Shown: in pieces, positions 1-10,679 of the stretch | Position numbering within the stretch: position 1 is the stretch's first letter | Layout: each line of letters opens with the position of its first letter | Assembly (NCBI GenBank): GCA_032871835.1 | Contig: CM065303.1 | Coordinates: forward strand, 54,226,597-54,290,596 | Direction of reading: 5' to 3' | DNA length: 64,000 nt | Source of the DNA: Dipteronia dyeriana | Taxonomy: Eukaryota > Streptophyta > Magnoliopsida > Sapindales > Sapindaceae | Notes under the pieces: generated by a model | The model's input: the letters and a program-made list of their open reading frames with translations, nothing else | Databases searched by the model: none | What the model was told of the DNA's origin: nothing | Translations under genes and position numbers: made by a program

Positions 1-688
1 TTTGGTATTGCTGTGCTATGGGGAGAAGTGTTTTCGAAATTGCTGTGGGAAGAATTGCTTTTGGAATTGCTGTGGGAAGAATTGCTTTTGGAATTGCTTT
101 GAGAAGAATCAACTGAGTGTTTGGTAAACTGATTTTCAAAAGTGCTGTGAAAACTAAAAGCAATTTCAATGTGTTTGGTAAAATGAAGCAAAAAGTGTTG
201 TGAGTGTGTAAAATTACTAAAAGGATATAGATATCTAAATGATGCTAATGTGCTATACTTTACATTTTTATTTATTTATTTGTGTTTAGAGTTATATAAT
301 TACGGTACTTTATTGAATTAATTAGCCATATTTTTATTCTATTTTATTGAACTAATTAGCCGCATTTATTTATTTATTTATTTTATTCTACTTTATTTTT
401 TTATTTCTTTTTTATTCTACTTTATTGAATTAATTATCCCTTTTTTTGTATATTTATGACAACATTTTTTTTTGTACAGAAATGTAAATCCAATTTTTGT
501 TGGTAAATTTCGTTAAAGGTAAGGATAAAGTTGGAAAGTTGGTAAAATTTCATTTAATATTACTGTAGCGCGTTTTCTAAAAACAGAAGCCAAAATCCAA
601 AAGCATGTATTTGTAGCTTCTCAAAAACTCAATTGGGAGAAGCTAAAAGTGACTAAAAGCACTTCCCACGATTTTACCAAACACCCTG
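1..688. mobile_element. hAT-type non-autonomous element, partial (left end outside window)
   Basis: The right end reads as the inverse of CAGGGTGTTTGGTAAA (about 673-688), a CAGGG-type hAT terminus. The same TTTGGTA motif occurs in the opposite orientation at 1-7, 119-125 and 174-180, so the true left end probably lies just upstream of position 1. There is no coding capacity. Positions 30-110 carry about three copies of a 27-bp tandem repeat (core TTTTGGAATTGCTGTGGGAA). An alternative left end at 115 gives a 14-bp inverted repeat but no matching target duplication. The class is inferred from the terminus only. Confidence 0.5.
30..110 (+). repeat. 27-bp tandem repeat, about 3 copies
   Basis: Units of the type TTTTGGAATTGCTGTGGGAA plus AGAATTGC follow one another with few changes, and the last unit is degenerate. 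They look like the subterminal repeats of the surrounding hAT-type element. Confidence 0.75.
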
Positions 689-1033
689 TCTTTGGTTCAG
701 AATCACTTTTGACCCCAAAAATAGTTGGAAAAATAATATCAAACTGGACCTAAAATGGTGAGAGGTGGTACCGGTTGAAGTTGCTTTTGATTCAAAAAGA
801 ACACATCTAAGAAAGACCACTATTCAAGCCACACGTGCAAAAACAAATTCCAACAATTCTCATCAACAAGACAACAGTCACCCTCAAGTCATATTTATCA
901 ATAATTAGTCTTTATGTTGAACCATCCATCATTTCAAACTTACAGACCATTCCTATTTCTTACAATTGAAAATAAAGAACGTTAAATATAAAACAGAGTA
1001 AAAAAAAAAGGCCCGAACGTTGATTTATTTAGA

Positions 1034-1100
<67 letters not shown>

Positions 1101-1427
1101 TAAATATTGCTATTCTCTATGTTGGCAAGTTTCTCGAAGGATATTTATTAAGGAGTTAAATCTATAGATAGAGCGATTTTTTCACTTTACTTCAATTAAA
1201 TAAGTATCGAATTACTAATTCAATCAGTTTTTTCAATAATAAAAGGATTTCAATGTATATATAGGGTGATTTTTCATTTTACTTCATTTAAATAAGTCAT
1301 GAATATAAATTGAGAATTAAGAAGTTCAATGTGTATATAGATTTAGAGTGACCTTTCATTAAAGTAATAATAGCTTACAAGTAAATTGTTCAAACAATTA
1401 GGTTTATTTGTTTGAAAAGCTATTGAT
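689..1427. other. Intergenic AT-rich stretch with a (TA)n microsatellite
   Basis: No gene is visible. A pure TA dinucleotide run occupies about 1038-1091. The rest is AT-rich unique-looking sequence up to the TTAGA target duplication (1428-1432) of the copia element. Confidence 0.7.
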
Positions 1428-1432
1428 TTAGA

Positions 1433-1973
1433 TGTAAGGAATTTCGATTAATACAAAACTAACATGCATAGACACATAATTAATCCAAATAACCTAAATA
1501 TGTTTCTATATCATGATTAATCAAACCCTAATAAATATATTACTAACCCATATCAATTCAAGAGAAAAGTTGAGATAATTGATAGCGGAAGCGTACCTGA
1601 ATCCATTGCCGGAGGTTTGTGGATGAGTTGTGATCTTCCAAATTATCACGACCTTTCTTGAACCCCTACAATGTTCTATTTTGTTATGTTGATGGGGATA
1701 CAGACAAAACAAAAGTATCGTGTAATTTGGGGACCATAACTCTAAATATATATAAATAATCATATTATTATATGTTTTGCTATTTCTAATTAGGCCCTTC
1801 ATCAAATTAGAAATAACACTTTGGTATCTACTCATTAATTCCACGACAATTATACCCTTAAGCCTTAATACTTTAAATCTTAATTAGATCACTTTAATTT
1901 AAGCTTAACCAAAAGATGGTACAACACATTTAATATTTACTTGTGTGGCCCCATATTATGGAATTTTCCAACA
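1433..1973 (-). repeat. 3' LTR of the copia element (541 bp)
   Basis: On the minus strand it starts TGTTGGAAAATTCC and ends CGAAATTCCTTACA, the canonical TG...CA. It matches 7104-8633 over its whole length once the insertion in that copy is removed. It is intact here, so it shows the pre-insertion state of the other LTR. Confidence 0.95.
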
Positions 1974-1983
1974 ATCTCCCACT
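1974..1983 (-). other. Polypurine tract of the copia element
   Basis: On the minus strand AGTGGGAGAT lies directly upstream of the 3' LTR start TGTTGG. This is the usual plus-strand primer site for plant copia elements. Confidence 0.8.
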
Positions 1984-2419
1984 GGGCCACATATGTAACT
2001 TTACAAATGTGTATGACTTTATGAGCTCCAAATTTTTGTTATCACAATTTTAGGATATATCCGAACAATCTCGTCCATTGATTATGCCGACATATGATCA
2101 AAGAGGTTTTCATCACATTTAGCGTGACTAAACCCATCAATGGTCAAGTATACCAACATAACCAAATGACATAGATCAATCACGGATGCGTAGCATGGAA
2201 ATTACATGCAATGTGATATATACATGTGTATTCTAACTAGTCTTACTTTATTCCTTAGTGAGATCAATACTCAACATAATGTAACAGAGTGAAATGAACT
2301 GAATACTTTATTTCTGATCAGAAAAATATCCAAATACATAAATGCATAAGTATATCCAAAATCAAACATAGAGCAATAAAATACAAAATTATACAAACTC
2401 CCACTATAATGTGATATCC

Positions 2420-3075
2420 TCACACAAAATAACACCCATATGAGCAGTGTGCTCATGAAAGACCTTAGGTGGTAATCCCTTTGTAAGCGAATCTGCTATC
2501 ATGGAGTTTGTCCCAATGTGCTCTATGGATATATGTCCACTCTATACTCTTTCCTTCACAACTAGGAACTTAATGTCAATATGTTTTGACCTAGATGAGC
2601 TCTTGTTGTTGTTAGAATATAACACTGCTAACTTATTATCACAATATAGTTTGAGTGATCTTTCAATACCTTCTAGAATGCGCATCCCAGTGATAAAATT
2701 CTGCAACCATATTCCACGGTTGGATGCCTCATAGCATGCTACGAACTCTGCTGGCATGGTAGAAAAAGCTATAGGTGTCTGTTTGACACTCTTTCAAGAA
2801 ATAGCTCCACCAGCCAACAGGTATATGTAGCCTGATATGGATCTCCTACTATCTTGGTATCCAGCAAAATCGGAGTCGGAATACCCTATGATCTCCAATT
2901 GATCTGATCTCCTATATGTGAGCATGTAATCTTTTGTTCTCTTCAAATACCTCATAACCCGCTTGGCAGCTATCCAATGATCTATCCTAGGGTTACTTAA
3001 ATATCTGCCTAACATACCAACAATGTATGCAATATCCGGATGCGTACACACCTGAGCATATATTATAGTAGCCAA
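2420..3075 (-). pseudogene. copia RNase H and C-terminal RT remnant
   Basis: Minus-strand translation gives the copia motifs YAQVCTHPDIA, LGRYLSNP, IGYSDSDFAG, SGYIYLLAGGAIS, then YCDNKLAVLYSNN and SKHIDIKFLVVKERV. The piece ends with a tail ADSLTKGLPP near 2470. This is the C-terminal end of RT and the RNase H domain that degrades the RNA of the cDNA hybrid. At least one frame break lies between the two open segments (2758-2793) and another near 2540. It follows directly on the integrase end at about 3075, so the central RT, including the catalytic YxDD region, is absent. Confidence 0.9.
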
Positions 3076-3661
3076 AGAAGTAGCTGCTCACAGTTTTGGA
3101 GTCCAATTTCTTTTCATGTGGCCTGTAAGGCCTTGCCTCAGCTGGACATCCCCAAATGTGAAAATGCTTTAGACTCAGCTTTCTGCTTGTCCAAAGCTCA
3201 TAAGGTGTTTTTACAACTGCTTTAGTTGGCACTCGGTTCAGAATATAAGCTGTTGTTTTGAGTGCTGGTGGAATAACAAATCATACTCCTTACCATATCC
3301 TTAAGAGTCCGGTTTCACCTTTCAGCTACACCATTCATGCTAGGTGACCCTGACATGGTGTACTGTGGATGATTCCACATTCCTCTAGGAATTTAGCAAA
3401 TGGTTCTGAACGTTGTTCACCTGAACCGTCATATCTACCGTAGTATTCACCACCACGGTCAGACCTGACACTCTTTATTCTTTTGTTGAGCAGGTTATCA
3501 ACTTTAGCTTTAAATGTTTTGAACACGTCCAAAGACTGTGATTTCTCATGAATGAGAAAGAGGTACCCATAACGTGAGTAATCGTCTATGAATGATATAA
3601 AATATTGTTGGTCATTCCAGGAAACCGTAGGGACTGGACCACAAATATCTATATGTATCAA
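3076..3661 (-). pseudogene. copia integrase remnant
   Basis: The open segment 3335-3661 (minus) begins IDICGPVPTVSWNDQQYFIS and carries DDYSRYGYLF and VRSDRGGEYYG. These are the core residues of an rve integrase that inserts cDNA into chromosomes. A second segment continues with TPYELW, HIWGCPAEARPY and DSKTVSSYFFGY, the integrase C-terminal region. Frames differ between the segments. The reading jumps at about 3075 from the SSYFFGY motif straight into RNase H sequence, which marks an internal deletion. Confidence 0.9.
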
Positions 3662-3709
3662 TTATAAGACGTCTGTAGTTCTGTTGGCACCTAATTTCTT
3701 TATTTTGGT

Positions 3710-4367
3710 CTATTTTCCCTTGATGCAATCAATACAAACATCAAAGTCTGTAAAGTCAAGGGAATCTAAAATCCCATCAGACACAAGCCGCTCAACCCTA
3801 GTCTTAGAAATGTGCCCTAAGCGTTTGTGACACAATGTGGCTGAATTTTCTGTGATTAGTTTGCATTTAGTACCTCGTGATTCCACATGCAAGGTTTCAT
3901 TATAAGAAACGATTGTATCAAGCAAATATAAGTTGTCATATACACATAGAGAACCAACTCCAACAATATTTGAATTTATAGAAACTGAATTGATTGTTTC
4001 CAAATGAACAATAATAATCAGACTTGTTCAATAAAGAAACTGAAACCAAATTCCGTCTAAAAGATGGTACAACAAAAGTATCTGATAAATTCAAATAATA
4101 ACCAGTTCCTAATAACAACCTAAAATGCCCTATCGCCTCCACTTCTACCGTTTTGTCATCGCCCACAAAGATGTTTCTTTCAGCATCACTTGGCTTTCGG
4201 TAGCTCAGGTAACCCTGCATAGAAACACTGATGTGAGTAGTGGCACCAGAATCTAACCACCACGTGTTTCTAGAAACTAAAGCTAAATTTACCTCAGAAC
4301 ATACCAAAGCAAGGAACGTACCTTTCTTTGCACGACAAGCGTGATACTTGGAACAATCCTTCTTCAC
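3710..4367 (-). pseudogene. copia protease and GAG-pre-integrase remnant
   Basis: The protease active-site motif WWLDSGATTH lies near 4240-4260 on the minus strand, followed by the flap-like segment VPSFRRNLVSVSLL. The GAG-pre-integrase domain follows (LCHKRLGHISKTRVERLV, and the metal-binding pair in CIDCIKGK). The copia polyprotein would be cut by this protease into capsid and enzymes. A frame break separates the two open segments around 3990-4003. Confidence 0.9.
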
Positions 4368-4392
4368 ATGTCCAGGCTTATTGTAAAAGAAA
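4346..4392 (-). other. Zinc knuckle with a lost cysteine
   Basis: Minus-strand reading gives CFFYNKPGHVKKDC. The CCHC nucleocapsid knuckle needs C-x2-C-x4-H-x4-C, and the second Cys is Tyr here. The other ligands keep their spacing. It is either a decay mutation or a family variant. Confidence 0.75.
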
Positions 4393-4429
4393 CAATCCTC
4401 TTTGTTCTGTTGTTGTTTCTTTTGAGCTG

Positions 4430-5500
4430 GACCCTTAGCAGCTTCATTGTTTTTTCTCTTTTTTCACTTATCCTTAGAGGTGCTAGCCAAATGGGCATTT
4501 TCGGTCCTGTCTCGCTTCAGTCTCTCTTCCTCTTGCACATAGTAAGAAATGAGCTCATTAATAGTCCATTTCTCATTTTGACAGTTGTAACTGACCTTAA
4601 ACTTGCTGTATTGTGCAGGAAGTAATATTAATACCAAATGCACGAGCAAGTCGTCAGACAGCTCGAGCTTCAATGCCTTAAGCTTAGAAGCAATATGAGA
4701 CATTTCCATAATGTACTCCCTAATGTTCCCCTTGCCTTTGTACTTCATAGAAATCAAGCTTTGCAAATGCGTGTTTGTTTTTGCATCATCGGTTTTTGTA
4801 AAACGCTTTTCAATTTCCGCTAGGAACTCATTGGCTTTGGTTATCTTTTCAGATACCGCACCCCTAAATGCCGCGCTTGATGATCATAATACTCATGCAA
4901 TTTGAGCGATCCCACTTCTCAAAGTTCTTCCTGCCATTAAGAGAACTTGCATTCATAAGAGAAGTGGGTTGCTCAACCTGAAGTGCAAGGTCTAAATCCA
5001 TGTAGACATGGCCACAGTTCGGTTTGAACTGTGGAACCGAACCGAACCGTAACCGTGTGAAATGAAATGTAACCGTAACCGTAACCGTAACCGTAATCAG
5101 AACTGAAACCATGGAATCGGTTCTGAAATTATAACCATAACCGTAGGGTTGAAGGTTCGGTTCTGGTTCTCCTCCGACAAAAACCACCCTGGAACCGGCA
5201 GTTCGGTTCGGTTCGGTTCGGGTTCTAGAACCGCCGGTTATAGATTTTTTTTTTTTAAAAAATCTTAAGCTAAAATGTAAAAAAAAAAAAAGTGAACCAA
5301 ACCGGAGGGATCGTCGAAACCGGTGAAACCGGAACCGCCGATCCACGGTTCCGGTTCTAGCTCAATTCTGAACCAGAACCAGAACCGAACCGAACCATGG
5401 CCATGATTAGATTCATACAGTCGAGAACATATTCCATGTTCTCCTTTTAATCCTTAAAGTTGGTCCCATTAAGTACATGTATAGAGTTGATATTAACAGG
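4430..5500 (-). pseudogene. copia gag, split by a MITE and a stop codon
   Basis: The main open part (4464-4766 minus) has the UBN2-type gag pattern: GKGNIREYIMEMSHIASKLK, then LLPAQYSKFKVSYN and WTINELISYYVQEEERLKR. Upstream, in the same protein, come LALQVEQPTSLMNASSLNG and NFEKWDRSNCMSIMIIKRGI. Beyond the MITE at 5003-5409 the N-terminus resumes with NSIHVLNGTNFKD followed by a TAA where the family normally has Trp. Gag forms the particle that packages element RNA. The start codon is not clear. Confidence 0.88.
5003..5409. mobile_element. hAT-type MITE inserted in copia gag (407 bp)
   Basis: The ends are inverted repeats: TAGACATGGCCACAGTTCGG on the left and TAATCATGGCCATGGTTCGG on the right (reverse complement). 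The flanks 4995-5002 (AATCCATG) and 5410-5417 (GATTCATA) match at 5 of 8 bases, an aged 8-bp duplication. Removing the element restores the gag reading across MNL-DLAL. The interior is dominated by CCGTAA/CCGAA-type repeats and has no transposase. A relative with the same termini is at 54470-55075. Confidence 0.85.
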
Positions 5501-7088
5501 TATAAAAGAAACACTAGCTGTAAAGAGAACAAAACAAACAAACAAACAAACAAACAAACAAACAAACAAACAAACATGCTCACATTAATAACCAAATACA
5601 ATAATCAACAAATTCAAATAATGGTAAATCTCATCTCAAGATACCTAGTACATCATTAATATCAAGTCTTTGGACGGTAATATTAATTGTAAGTGGTACT
5701 CTTGTTGTAGTGATCAAACATTGACAATAATTAATATCAAATAATAAATCTATTTTTGGATCGATTTATTATTCACATGTGAAATCTTATAATCGTCACA
5801 TTTTTATCACCACAGGTTTGTGTGCAATTCGGTCAAGTATTAACCTTCCTTTGGACCGACTAATACTCGTATGAATTTATACACACACAAACATCCAACA
5901 TCCAACATCCCTCATGAATAATCTACACAAGAGAGGTCATTTTGGCGATATCTTGTTTCAATTAGCCCATTTAGAACTATGGATCACCTTAGTTAACCAT
6001 AAAAGGTATACCTAAATATTTGAATTTGAGTTGATCCTTATAATAAAATGAAAATAAATAAAAATTTATTTTATTTTATCAAAATTACAAAAGTATCCCT
6101 GATTTTATAAAATTACAAAAAGGCCCCTCAAGATTCATAAATTAAAATTTGGTCCAAAACCTTTAAAAATTACAAAGTGTCCCTATAACTTTTCAATAAT
6201 TATAAATCTACCCTAAAAAAAATTCACAAATGCAAATAGGCCCTATATGTTTTGGAAATTATAAATTGGTCCCGAAAGTTTATCAAAATCACATAATGGC
6301 CTAAACAAATTGTAAAACAGTCCCTCAAGAATTTCAAATTCTCCAAAAGTGGCCCAACGCAAAACTATGGTCTGAGACCTGATTCTTTGTCGTTCACCGT
6401 CCAAAGACCACCATCTCGTCGCCTGGAGGCAACGAAGCACGGCGGAGCTTCGGTCGACGGCCCGTAAAACGAGATCGGCTATCGACGAAGACCAAAATCG
6501 ATCCAAACCCAATCGAGCTACGGTGGCAGAAGGCGGAGTGGATCACCCAATCTGGACATCGACCGAAGGGCGATTCTCCTTCTAGCCGTGAAATCGCACA
6601 GGTCGATCGCAAAACTCGTCGAAAAATTCAGACCTGGTTTGGTGTTGACCGAGATCGAGAAAACTGGTTTGGGTAGCTGAGCATGTGATGGCGATGGGTC
6701 TGGGTTGGAAACCCATTAACCCAACAACAAACCTTTACTGAGTCCTTAACCCTTCATCACTTTTTCCCATTTGATCGATCCATCACCCAAAACCAAAACC
6801 CAGATCAATTGATCTGAGTCCTTAACCCTTCATCACTTTTTCCCATTTTCATCAACTAATCAACTATACAAATCCATCACAGAACTCACAAAAAAACAAA
6901 CACAAACATAACATATTCGTGGATTCAACATATATATTTGACAAAAAATATATTTCAGAAGTAGCTGATAAACGAAGCAAATCCAGATCATATAAGGATC
7001 AAAAGCCTAATTTTTAATTTTAATTTTAATTTTTTATTTCTTAAAACCGAAAATCCATATTTAAAATTCTCAAAAATCGACTATGGGT
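5501..7088 (-). other. Long 5' leader of the copia element
   Basis: This lies between the PBS and the gag start on the minus strand and contains no credible coding sequence. About 6050-6330 is a series of degenerate units of 30-35 bp (ATTACAAA...GGCCCT...AAA...TTGGTCC). A 35-bp block beginning TGAGTCCTTAACCCTTCATC occurs at about 6739 and again at about 6815. An (AAAC)n run occupies about 5531-5575. Confidence 0.6.
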
Positions 7089-7101
7089 GGCTCTGGTACC
7101 A
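7089..7101 (-). other. Primer binding site of the copia element
   Basis: The minus strand reads TGGTACCAGAGCC two bases inside the 5' LTR. This differs by one base from the usual plant copia PBS TGGTATCAGAGC, which pairs with the 3' end of initiator Met-tRNA. Confidence 0.88.
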
Positions 7102-7154
7102 ATTGTAAGGAATTTCGATTAATACAAAACTAGCATACATAGACACATAATTAA

Positions 7155-8134
7155 GAGAGAATCAAAATAGTCATGATAAACATTAAACTTTTGTTTGTAA
7201 CGACTTTGAAATTTTATTTGTTAATAGCCATTTAAAAAAAAAATCAGTGTATGTTCATAAATTATAAAAATACCCCTAAATTTGATTTTTTTTTCTTTAA
7301 AACTGAAAACAAACTTGAAATCATGACTAAAATCTGGAACCAAACTTGAAATCATGACTAAAATCTGGAACCAAACTTGAAATCACGACTAGAAACTTGA
7401 AACTTGAAATCTGAAATCACGACTAGAAACTTGAAACTTGAAATCTTGTGTAAAAATCTGAAATTTTAAAACTTGAAATCTTGACTAAATTGAAATGTTC
7501 TGGGCTTTTAAGTTTTTTGTTTTCAAATGTTGAAACTTGAAATCGTGCCTAAATTGAAATGTTGAAACTTGAAATCGTGCCTAAATTGAAATGTTGAAAC
7601 TTGAAATCTTGACCAAATTGAAATGTTGAAACTTGAAATGTTCTGGGTTTTTAGGTATTTTGTTTTCTTCCATTTTTTCCGGCGGAGGGGGAGCTCGACG
7701 GTCGTGAAGCCCTGGCAATGGCCATGAAGCCTAGGCGACGGCACTCCAGTAAGCCGTCGATGACGTGTGAGAGAGAAAGAAATGGAGAGAGAAAGAGAGG
7801 TGAGTGAAAGAGAGAGAAAGAAGAGAGAGAGAGCTGCGGGGAGAGAGAAAGAGAGGTTCAGTGAGAGAGAGGAGGCCGACGGCGGTTCTCCGGTCTTCGC
7901 TGGGACGCCGGCGATGGTTCACCCGCACACCGTCGACGGGAGAGAGAGATCAGGGAGAGAGAGAGGAAAAGAGAGAGAAAAAAAGGAGAAAAGAGAGAGA
8001 AAGTGTTTGATGATGGTTTTTATATGAGAGCATTCAAGTAATTTCTTAAAAAAATGGCTATTAACGAATAAATTTTGGTATGTGGTTAAAAATAAAATTT
8101 CCATAATAGTTGTGGTTATTTTAACAATTTTCAC
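7155..8134. mobile_element. Mutator-like non-autonomous element in the 5' LTR (980 bp)
   Basis: It is flanked by a perfect 9-bp duplication CATAATTAA (7146-7154 and 8135-8143), the Mutator hallmark; the other LTR shows the empty site. The terminal regions are long imperfect inverted repeats (for example TTGTTAATAGCCATTT near 7220 against the complement near 8050). Inside are tandem units built on GAAACTTGAAATC (about 7310-7640), a GC-rich block (7680-7760, 7880-7945) and GA-rich low-complexity DNA. The open frames in the GA-rich part are low complexity and not credible genes. The GC-rich block could be captured host sequence. Confidence 0.9.
7310..7640 (+). repeat. GAAACTTGAAATC-type tandem array
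   Basis: Units of about 30 bp containing CTTGAAATCATGACTAAAAT or CTTGAAATCGTGCCTAAAT repeat about ten times with drift. The array is internal to the MULE. Confidence 0.8.
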
Positions 8135-8638
8135 CATAATTAATCCAAATAAACTAAACATGTTTCTATATCATGATTAATCAATCCCTAATAAACATAT
8201 TACTAACTCATATCAATTCAAGAGAAAAATGGAGATAATCGATAGCGGAAGCATACATGAATCCATTGCCGGAGGTTTGTGGATGGGTTGTGATCATCCA
8301 AATTATCACGACCTTTCTTGAACCCTACAATGTTCTATTTTGCTCTATTGATGGGAATACAGAAAAAATAAAAACATCGTGTAATTTGGGGACCATAACC
8401 CTAAATATATATATAATAATCATATTATTATATATTTTGCTATTTCTAATTCGGTCCCTCATCAAATTAGAAATAGCACTTTGGTATCTACACATTAATT
8501 TCATGACAATTATACCCTTAAGCCTTAATATTTTAAATCTTAATTAGATCACTTTAATTTAGGTTTAACCAAAAGATAGCATAACACATTTAATATTTAC
8601 ATGTGTGACCCCATATGATGGAATTTTCAAACATTAGA

Positions 8639-8905
8639 AACATAAGGTGTGCATACTGATTCTAGATAACAACATACATGATTCCATCGTTTACTAGTCC
8701 TTCAATCTCCTGGGGAGAACCATATAGTTTCTGCTAATGATTTTGGTGAGGACCTGTAAGCTTGCTTGGATAACCAATAACCTGAAACTCTATAAGTGAA
8801 ATTCATATAGTTACTGCTAATGATTTTTTAGAGGACCAGTAAATATTAAAGATTCAATAGCTGTCAATAAGTAGATAGGAATATGTATGTATATATATAT
8901 ATATA
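8639..8905. other. Unassigned sequence with a 40-bp direct repeat
   Basis: No gene is visible. CATATAGTTTCTGCTAATGA followed by a GAGGACCTGTAA-like end (from about 8731) recurs from about 8807 with a few changes. A short TA run lies at 8887-8904. Confidence 0.5.
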
Positions 8906-9810
8906 CATAATAACCGAACCGGAAAAACCGAACTCAAAACCCTTTTATCCGGTTCCTGTTCCACAACCAAGCCGGAACCGGTACTGGGATGGTTCCGGTT
9001 CCAATTTCTGAGGAACCGTTCGGTTCAAACTGGACTGGAACAGGCGGTTTCGGTTCCGGTTCGACCAAAGGTTCCAATATTTTTTTTCTTTAAATTCGTG
9101 AAACCAGATCTGAGAATCTCTCTACCACAAAATCACATTATCACAAACCCAGATCTCTCTCTTCACCTTCTGTTCTCGATTTCTCTCTCAACCCAGAACT
9201 TCTACCTCTCTCTCTAATTCAAACCAGTCAAATTCAAGCACCCATGACCCACCACCACAAACCCAAAAATCACACCGATTGCCAACGAAGAAGACGAAGA
9301 AGAAAAAGAAAGAAAAAGAAAAAGAAAAAGAAAGAAAAAGATGAAACGCGTGATGATCAATCATCGATCCAAACCATTCAAGCTCAAGCTGAGGAAGACG
9401 AAGAAAGAAGAAGAAGAAGAAAGAAGAAAGAATAGGAAAAGAGAAAGAAGATGTTGATGATCGATCCATCTGGGTTTATATGGGTTTGATATGGGAGAGA
9501 GAAAGTGATGAAGATCTGGGTTGGAAGAGAGATTAAGATTTGGGTTGTGAGACATCTGACACTGAGTGAGTCTGATTTGAGTGGGTTTTTTTTTTTTATA
9601 AATATCTTGAGAACCGAACTGTCGGTGTTGCTGAACCGGAACCAAAACTGGCGTAACTGAACTCGAAATCGAAACCTTCTAAGGCCGGTTTCGGTTTCGT
9701 TTCGGGTTCCGATTCCCGTTCCCTTTCCTGTTCCGATTCCCGTTCCCTTTCCTGTTTCGGTTCCCGTTCCTGTTCCGGTTCCCCTTTCCCCGGAACCGGA
9801 ATCGGCTTCT
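8906..9810. mobile_element. GGTTCC/CCGGAA-rich repeat element, ends not resolved
   Basis: Both flanks are dense arrays of GGTTCC, CCGGTT and CCGAAC motifs (8911-9075 and 9600-9800), oriented like the subterminal repeats of the hAT MITEs at 5003 and 54470. They frame a non-repetitive core at 9080-9590. No matching terminal inverted repeat or target duplication was found. The core includes a purine-rich GAA/GAAA stretch (9280-9450) whose open frames are low complexity. Confidence 0.45.
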
Positions 9811-10679
9811 TATCTACTCCACAATCCACAAGCTCGAAATGGTGGACTCGAGGTACCTGTTTGTCTTTAGCTATTTTCGAGTGTCAGTACTCATCATTGT
9901 AAGCAATAAAATATCAATATCAGTATTGATATCTGGTTTCTAAAATTATGGATATATCAGGAATATTATCGATAACGGTGGATATTCTGTCAAAAATTTA
10001 AAAAATAATGGATATTTACATCTAAAGTTATAATTGTCTTTATGGAATTTTAGGACAAGCTTAAACAAGTAATTATACAACAAATGAATTGTATCTCAAC
10101 AATAAATTAGCATAGTTATAAGTTTGTTATAAATTATATCATAGATAGAGTCTGTATATAATTTTTAAAAATGAGTATTTAATAGAATAATATTTTGTTT
10201 CACTTTTACAATTTTATATATATACAATATAAAGAGATTAAATATTTAATAAACAAAATTATCATTAAAGTATATATATAGTTCCTACTTTTAAGATTCT
10301 ATCATACATCATAATTCATATATAATAATACATTTTGCTTGTCAGAAATTTAAAACCAAAATAAATTTCTTACCGGTTCAAAGACATAAGATACATTTCT
10401 ACCTTGATTCAAACAATATTTTTCCCAAGAAAACATGATTGCATAGTTTTCATGGTAATTATTAATATACCACACATATGTTGATCGATCTTTTCCAACT
10501 GATCGATCCATGAATTGAGAAGTTTGGATTTACCCAACTTGGTGGATATTGTTGATCTGGATGTATAGGTATTGTATATGGCATTTGTGGAGAATGATAA
10601 TTAAATATATTGTAGCCACCATAATTACCATAATTTGATATATGAGAACCTGATATTGTCTATGTATCACTCAAAAAAC

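Larger units (their letters stand above)
1433..8633 (-). mobile_element. Ty1/copia LTR retrotransposon, complete length but decayed
   Basis: The element runs on the minus strand. It is bounded by the 5-bp target duplication TTAGA at 1428-1432 and 8634-8638. Both LTRs are 541 bp once a nested 980-bp insertion and its 9-bp duplication are removed from the 5' copy. A PBS of initiator-Met type and a PPT sit at the expected LTR borders. Coding order on the minus strand is gag, CCHC knuckle, aspartic protease, GAG-pre-integrase, integrase, RT remnant, RNase H, which is the copia order. By eye the LTRs differ at about 40 positions, so this is not a recent insertion. It cannot be autonomous: gag is split by a MITE and carries a stop, much of the RT is deleted, and frames are broken. 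Confidence 0.95.
7104..8633 (-). repeat. 5' LTR of the copia element, interrupted by a MULE
   Basis: This is the same LTR as 1433-1973. It spans 1530 bp because a 980-bp element and a 9-bp duplicated target lie inside. After subtraction 541 bp remain, exactly the length of the other copy. The outer flank TTAGA at 8634-8638 is the target duplication. Confidence 0.95.

Noticed and set aside
5477..5659. Lys/Gln/Thr repeat peptide
   Set aside because: It is the translation of an (AAAC)n microsatellite in the copia leader.
7767..8027. Open frames of 68-86 codons rich in Arg/Glu
   Set aside because: They are translations of GAGAGA low-complexity DNA within a MULE, with no domain or codon signal.
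9188..9469. Phe/Ser-rich and Lys-rich open frames on both strands
   Set aside because: They result from a GAA/TTC low-complexity tract inside a GGTTCC-rich repeat element.
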